Positions 3,355 to 6,305 of a stretch of 6,305 nt of DNA are shown here, piece by piece. Both the position numbers and the translations under genes were made by a program. Position 1 is the stretch's first letter; each line of letters starts with the position of its first letter. Below the pieces are notes generated by a model, which was given only the letters and a program-made list of their open reading frames with translations, ran no database searches and was not told the origin of the DNA. Source of the stretch: Candidatus Bathyarchaeota archaeon (lineage in GTDB: Archaea > Thermoproteota > Bathyarchaeia > RBG-16-48-13 > GCA-020355125); assembly GCA_030607815.1 (NCBI GenBank), contig JAUWJG010000050.1:1-6305 (forward strand). The letters run 5' to 3'.

Positions 3355-6305
3355 AGTTTATACAGAGCACTAAGTTTGACCTGCTAGGTCTATTTCTCAT
3401 TTCAGCATTTACATGTCGATCTTTTTTCACATTAAATCTTGACTTCGTTACAGGAACTGATTCTTTAGGTATCCAAACATACATGTCAATGTGGTCTTAT
3501 CTGGAACAGAATTTTAAGTCTTGGTTATTCACGTGGACATCGTTTCAAGGAAGTGGTTTAACAACAAATTTACCAGTACCAATATTCTTAGCAAGCAGTG
3601 TAGTGAGTATTATCTTTTCTTCACTTCCGGGTTTTGTGACATTCATAACAAAGATGATGCTGTTTCTCTTATTTCCTTTAGCAAGTTTTTCGATGTATCT
3701 GTTTACATATCATCTTTTCAAAAGTAGATCAGGATCATTTATTGCAGCTCTTTTCTATATGTATAATCAATTTTTCTTAAGCGAACATATCTCAGAGGGT
3801 CATTTCATTATAACATTTGGTTATGCTTTGGCTCCTCTTGTTCTTCTAACGCTTGAAAAAGTTATACGATTGCCTAACATGAAAAATGTTTTGATTTTAT
3901 CCATTGTTCTATTATTTTTTTTAGATTCTAGGTCTCAATCGGTATATCTAATGAGTTTTTTAGCGGCGGTATACATTTTCATTCGAAGTTTTCAGATCAA
4001 GCTTAATATGAAATCACGAATTAAGGGGACAGTTGGAATTTTATCGGCAATAGTATTCTGTTTACTATTATCCGCTTATTGGATAGTTCCCGAAATGTTT
4101 GTTGTAAACAATTCAAGTGTATTATTTCGCGTTTATCACAGTATTGATGATGCGTATAAATTTGGGTTTAATTCCATCATTGATGCATTATCTATTAGAA
4201 GCTCGTCTGAGAACATTTTTGGACAGCGGATTTCTTCTTGGGAAATACCAAATCTTCAACAAACAGAGTTAAACTTCTTAATGTTAATTATTCCAGCTTT
4301 AGCATTTATGGCGCTGATATTTAAGAGAGACCGAGTAACAAAATTTTTTACGATAGCTGCTTTATTTGCGTCGTTTTTGGCATTGGGACCAAATGGGCTA
4401 CCTTTTGAGGTCTTTGTATGGTTATGGACTCATGTTCCCGGATATTCAACGTTTAGAGTGGGAGGTAGATTTCTAATGGTGACTGCACTAGCGTATTCTT
4501 ACCTGATGAGTATCACAGTTGATTCTTGTTCGAAAAGAATTCGATCATGGATAGGTTTTAATTTAGAGAAGCAAGCTTCGCCTTCAATTTTTAAAAGGAT
4601 TAAGGGATATTTTTGGAAGTATAGAGTTTTAGAAACATTGTTTGTAGTAATTGTGATAATTATTATTTTTCTTTATTCTTGGGTTGGAAGTGTCGAGGGT
4701 TTCCAAGTGTACACTTGGCCTGATGAGTATATTGAACCTTTTGAGTGGATTGGAAATCAACCTGGAGATTACAGAATTTTAACAACACCTTATCAAAGAC
4801 TTTATGCTAAATATAATTGGTCCTCTGCAACTTTAGATCTTGGAGTTTTCAGTTTTGCTATACATAATAAAGGGGTCTTTGTTGGAGGATCAGGGTATAT
4901 AGCAGATTATACACCATTCGTTGGTAACCTTCTTCGATCCAACTTAACAAATTCACTTAGTTCACTGTTAGGTATCGCGGGGGTACGATACATCGTTAGT
5001 GAACCTGATACAAATCTAAATGAAAAACTTGTACTTGAAAAACAGAATAATTTAGTTCCCGTTCAAATTGGGAATGCATCAATCTTTGAAAACTTGCAAT
5101 ATTCGCAACACATCTTTGCTAACGAGAAGTCTGCACTTGTTTTTGGAGGAAGAAACTTGATAACATCCTTATTAAGTGTTAATGAGTTTGAACTTAACAG
5201 ATCGACACTAATCTTTTATGATCAAGTTCCACGATTAAATTTAGAATATGATCAGATCATTTTTTCTGGTGTAACACTTCAAGATATCACATTTATGATC
5301 TATGGACGGAATGATACAATACAACTTGCAAATTATGCTTTTCCAAGTGCTAATCAAAGTAAGTATTGGACAAGCTATACACAATTACTTGACAGAGGAT
5401 TCCTTATGTTCAGTGGAAGCACTCTTACAACTAAAGGAAATGTAAGTATAGACATACCTCTTTCAATTCAAGAAAAGGGAGAATATGAGCTCTGGATGAG
5501 GATTGCATATGGGCCCAATAGAGGGAAACTAACAATCGCTATGGATGGACAGATGATAGAATCAGAAATATATCCCCACGTTCCTTATCCTTCTGGTTTA
5601 CGTTGGATCAAACTTCAAAACGTTTTTCTTAGTTCTGGAAATCATATAATTACGCTTACTAATGACGGTAGCGGATATAATGAAATTGATGTAATCACCG
5701 TAATTCAACCTGACCGGTTAGAATCAGCTTCTAATAAAGCACTTAATGATATTCAAGACATGGATTCTAGAGTAATCAATGTTATAGAAGCTGAAACCGC
5801 ATTTGCACATAATTTGAATGGTTGGTATCCTTCTGAAAGATGGGGCGGTAATGCAAGTAATGGAATCACTCTTACATCGGATATATTGACAGTGAGTTCA
5901 ACTCAAATCTTCATCCCAAAAGATGGCAATTATAAAATCGCTGTACGAACAATTGAAAGTAAAGAGCATGGAAATCTCCTTTTACAAGTAGACGAGGGAA
6001 ACATAACTAAACTAGAATGTAATAGTTCTAAGACAAGTTTTGTTTGGTATGAACTAGACCCGGTTCCAATGAATAGTGGTGAACACAGATTAACCATAAT
6101 AAATGATGGAAGTGGTAAAGTTGATTTAGATGAAATTATAATTTACTCACTAAAAGAAACAGAAGAGAACCCTTCATTAAAAGAAGTATTTTCTCCTCAG
6201 AGTTCACAACCTAAAGAACTCAATTACACACAAATTACTCCAACGGAATATGAAATAAAGATTACAACAGATGAACCATTTTGGTTAATATTCAGCGAAT
6301 CTTTC
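3348..6305 (+). CDS. Large GT-C/YfhO-like membrane glycosyltransferase with carbohydrate-binding modules, 3' end outside window
   Basis: The frame is open for 986 codons with no stop, so the gene runs off the right edge. About twelve hydrophobic segments lie between residues 12 and 447 (first about 12-29, last about 429-447), followed by some 540 outward-facing residues. The first outer loop holds D32 and D38 (LDFVTGTDSLG), the place where GT-C transferases carry their catalytic acid. GYSTFRVGGRF (365-375) before a membrane segment, GDYRILTTPY (474-483), LLGIAGVRYIV (540-550) and FENLQYSQHIF (580-590) match the pattern of YfhO-like and PTPS-related membrane proteins. Two related beta-sandwich modules follow at about 673-784 and 809-935, and a further domain begins near 955. 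Inferred role: transfer of a sugar from a lipid-phosphate donor to a glycan outside the cell. Start is uncertain (ATG 3348 lies in a hairpin; TTG 3270 and 3279 are in frame). Direct catalytic proof is absent; a non-catalytic transport role is possible. Confidence 0.82.
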   Translation, partial: MVQFIQSTKFDLLGLFLISAFTCRSFFTLNLDFVTGTDSLGIQTYMSMWSYLEQNFKSWLFTWTSFQGSGLTTNLPVPIFLASSVVSIIFSSLPGFVTFITKMMLFLLFPLASFSMYLFTYHLFKSRSGSFIAALFYMYNQFFLSEHISEGHFIITFGYALAPLVLLTLEKVIRLPNMKNVLILSIVLLFFLDSRSQSVYLMSFLAAVYIFIRSFQIKLNMKSRIKGTVGILSAIVFCLLLSAYWIVPEMFVVNNSSVLFRVYHSIDDAYKFGFNSIIDALSIRSSSENIFGQRISSWEIPNLQQTELNFLMLIIPALAFMALIFKRDRVTKFFTIAALFASFLALGPNGLPFEVFVWLWTHVPGYSTFRVGGRFLMVTALAYSYLMSITVDSCSKRIRSWIGFNLEKQASPSIFKRIKGYFWKYRVLETLFVVIVIIIIFLYSWVGSVEGFQVYTWPDEYIEPFEWIGNQPGDYRILTTPYQRLYAKYNWSSATLDLGVFSFAIHNKGVFVGGSGYIADYTPFVGNLLRSNLTNSLSSLLGIAGVRYIVSEPDTNLNEKLVLEKQNNLVPVQIGNASIFENLQYSQHIFANEKSALVFGGRNLITSLLSVNEFELNRSTLIFYDQVPRLNLEYDQIIFSGVTLQDITFMIYGRNDTIQLANYAFPSANQSKYWTSYTQLLDRGFLMFSGSTLTTKGNVSIDIPLSIQEKGEYELWMRIAYGPNRGKLTIAMDGQMIESEIYPHVPYPSGLRWIKLQNVFLSSGNHIITLTNDGSGYNEIDVITVIQPDRLESASNKALNDIQDMDSRVINVIEAETAFAHNLNGWYPSERWGGNASNGITLTSDILTVSSTQIFIPKDGNYKIAVRTIESKEHGNLLLQVDEGNITKLECNSSKTSFVWYELDPVPMNSGEHRLTIINDGSGKVDLDEIIIYSLKETEENPSLKEVFSPQSSQPKELNYTQITPTEYEIKITTDEPFWLIFSESF
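5364..5699 (+). other. Carbohydrate-binding-type module 1 within the large membrane protein
   Basis: Residues about 673-784. Pattern: GEYELWMR (711-718), G726-x-L-x-I-x-M-D733, W753, SGNHIITL (763-770), NDGSG (772-776), I780-D781. This is the strand order and glycine/Asp pattern of galactose-binding-like, CBM6/CBM35-type beta sandwiches. Binding to a sugar is inferred from the fold type. Confidence 0.6.
5772..6152 (+). other. Carbohydrate-binding-type module 2 within the large membrane protein
   Basis: Residues about 809-935. It opens with VIEAE (812-816), a usual first strand of CBM6/CBM35 modules, then GNYKIAVR (860-867), G875-x-L-x-L-x-V-D882, W900, SGEHRLTI (910-917), NDGSG (919-923), L927-D928. 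W to the last G of NDGSG is 23 residues in both modules, showing they are homologous copies; the DNA has diverged, so the duplication is old. Confidence 0.65.

Noticed and set aside
3197..3484. Minus-strand 95-codon frame
   Set aside because: It overlaps the start of the large membrane gene in antisense and the promoter region. Its peptide has no recognisable motif, while the plus-strand frame shows clear membrane segments.
3521..3727. Plus-strand 68-codon frame
   Set aside because: It is an out-of-frame shadow inside the large membrane protein gene, which stays open in its own frame for 986 codons.
1..6305. CRISPR array, tRNA/rRNA genes, insertion sequence or attachment site
   Set aside because: No regularly spaced direct repeats, no cloverleaf or rRNA-like stretches, no transposase and no terminal inverted repeats with target duplications were seen.

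Overview
This AT-rich window holds part of a surface-glycan (protein glycosylation or polysaccharide) gene cluster, probably from an archaeon. The archaeal assignment is an inference. It rests on three candidate promoters that fit the archaeal BRE/TATA pattern about 25 nt ahead of a short leader, on TTG starts behind short Shine-Dalgarno sequences, and on protein types common in archaeal glycosylation islands. A low-GC bacterium is not excluded, and I cannot name a genus.

Layout. (1) 2-1063, plus strand: C-terminal part of a multi-pass polysaccharide flippase; its true start lies left of the window. (2) 1064-1194: short convergent gap with two hairpins. (3) 1195-2133, minus strand: complete NAD(P)-dependent nucleotide-sugar dehydratase/epimerase, closest in motif pattern to GDP-mannose 4,6-dehydratase. 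(4) 2137-2304: divergent promoter region. (5) 2305-2955, plus strand: complete family-2 glycosyltransferase resembling polyprenyl/dolichyl-phosphate sugar synthase. (6) 2956-3347: 392 nt without a convincing gene, ending in a probable promoter, a palindrome and a hairpin covering the next start codon. (7) 3348-6305, plus strand: the largest gene, open for 986 codons and running off the right edge. It encodes a membrane protein of GT-C/YfhO-like character, with about twelve hydrophobic segments followed by a long outward-facing region carrying two related carbohydrate-binding-type beta-sandwich modules.

How the genes could work together (inference from families): the dehydratase makes a modified nucleotide sugar; the GT2 enzyme charges a polyprenyl phosphate with a hexose; the flippase moves lipid-linked intermediates across the membrane; and the large membrane protein uses a lipid-linked sugar on the outer face to extend or attach the glycan, its C-terminal modules holding the glycan acceptor. 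Mixed gene orientation means this is a cluster of separately transcribed units rather than one operon.

Most notable are the large gene, with its tandem sugar-binding modules and its start codon buried in a perfect 8-bp hairpin, and the pairing of a lipid-phosphate-sugar synthase with a membrane transferase of the type expected to use its product.
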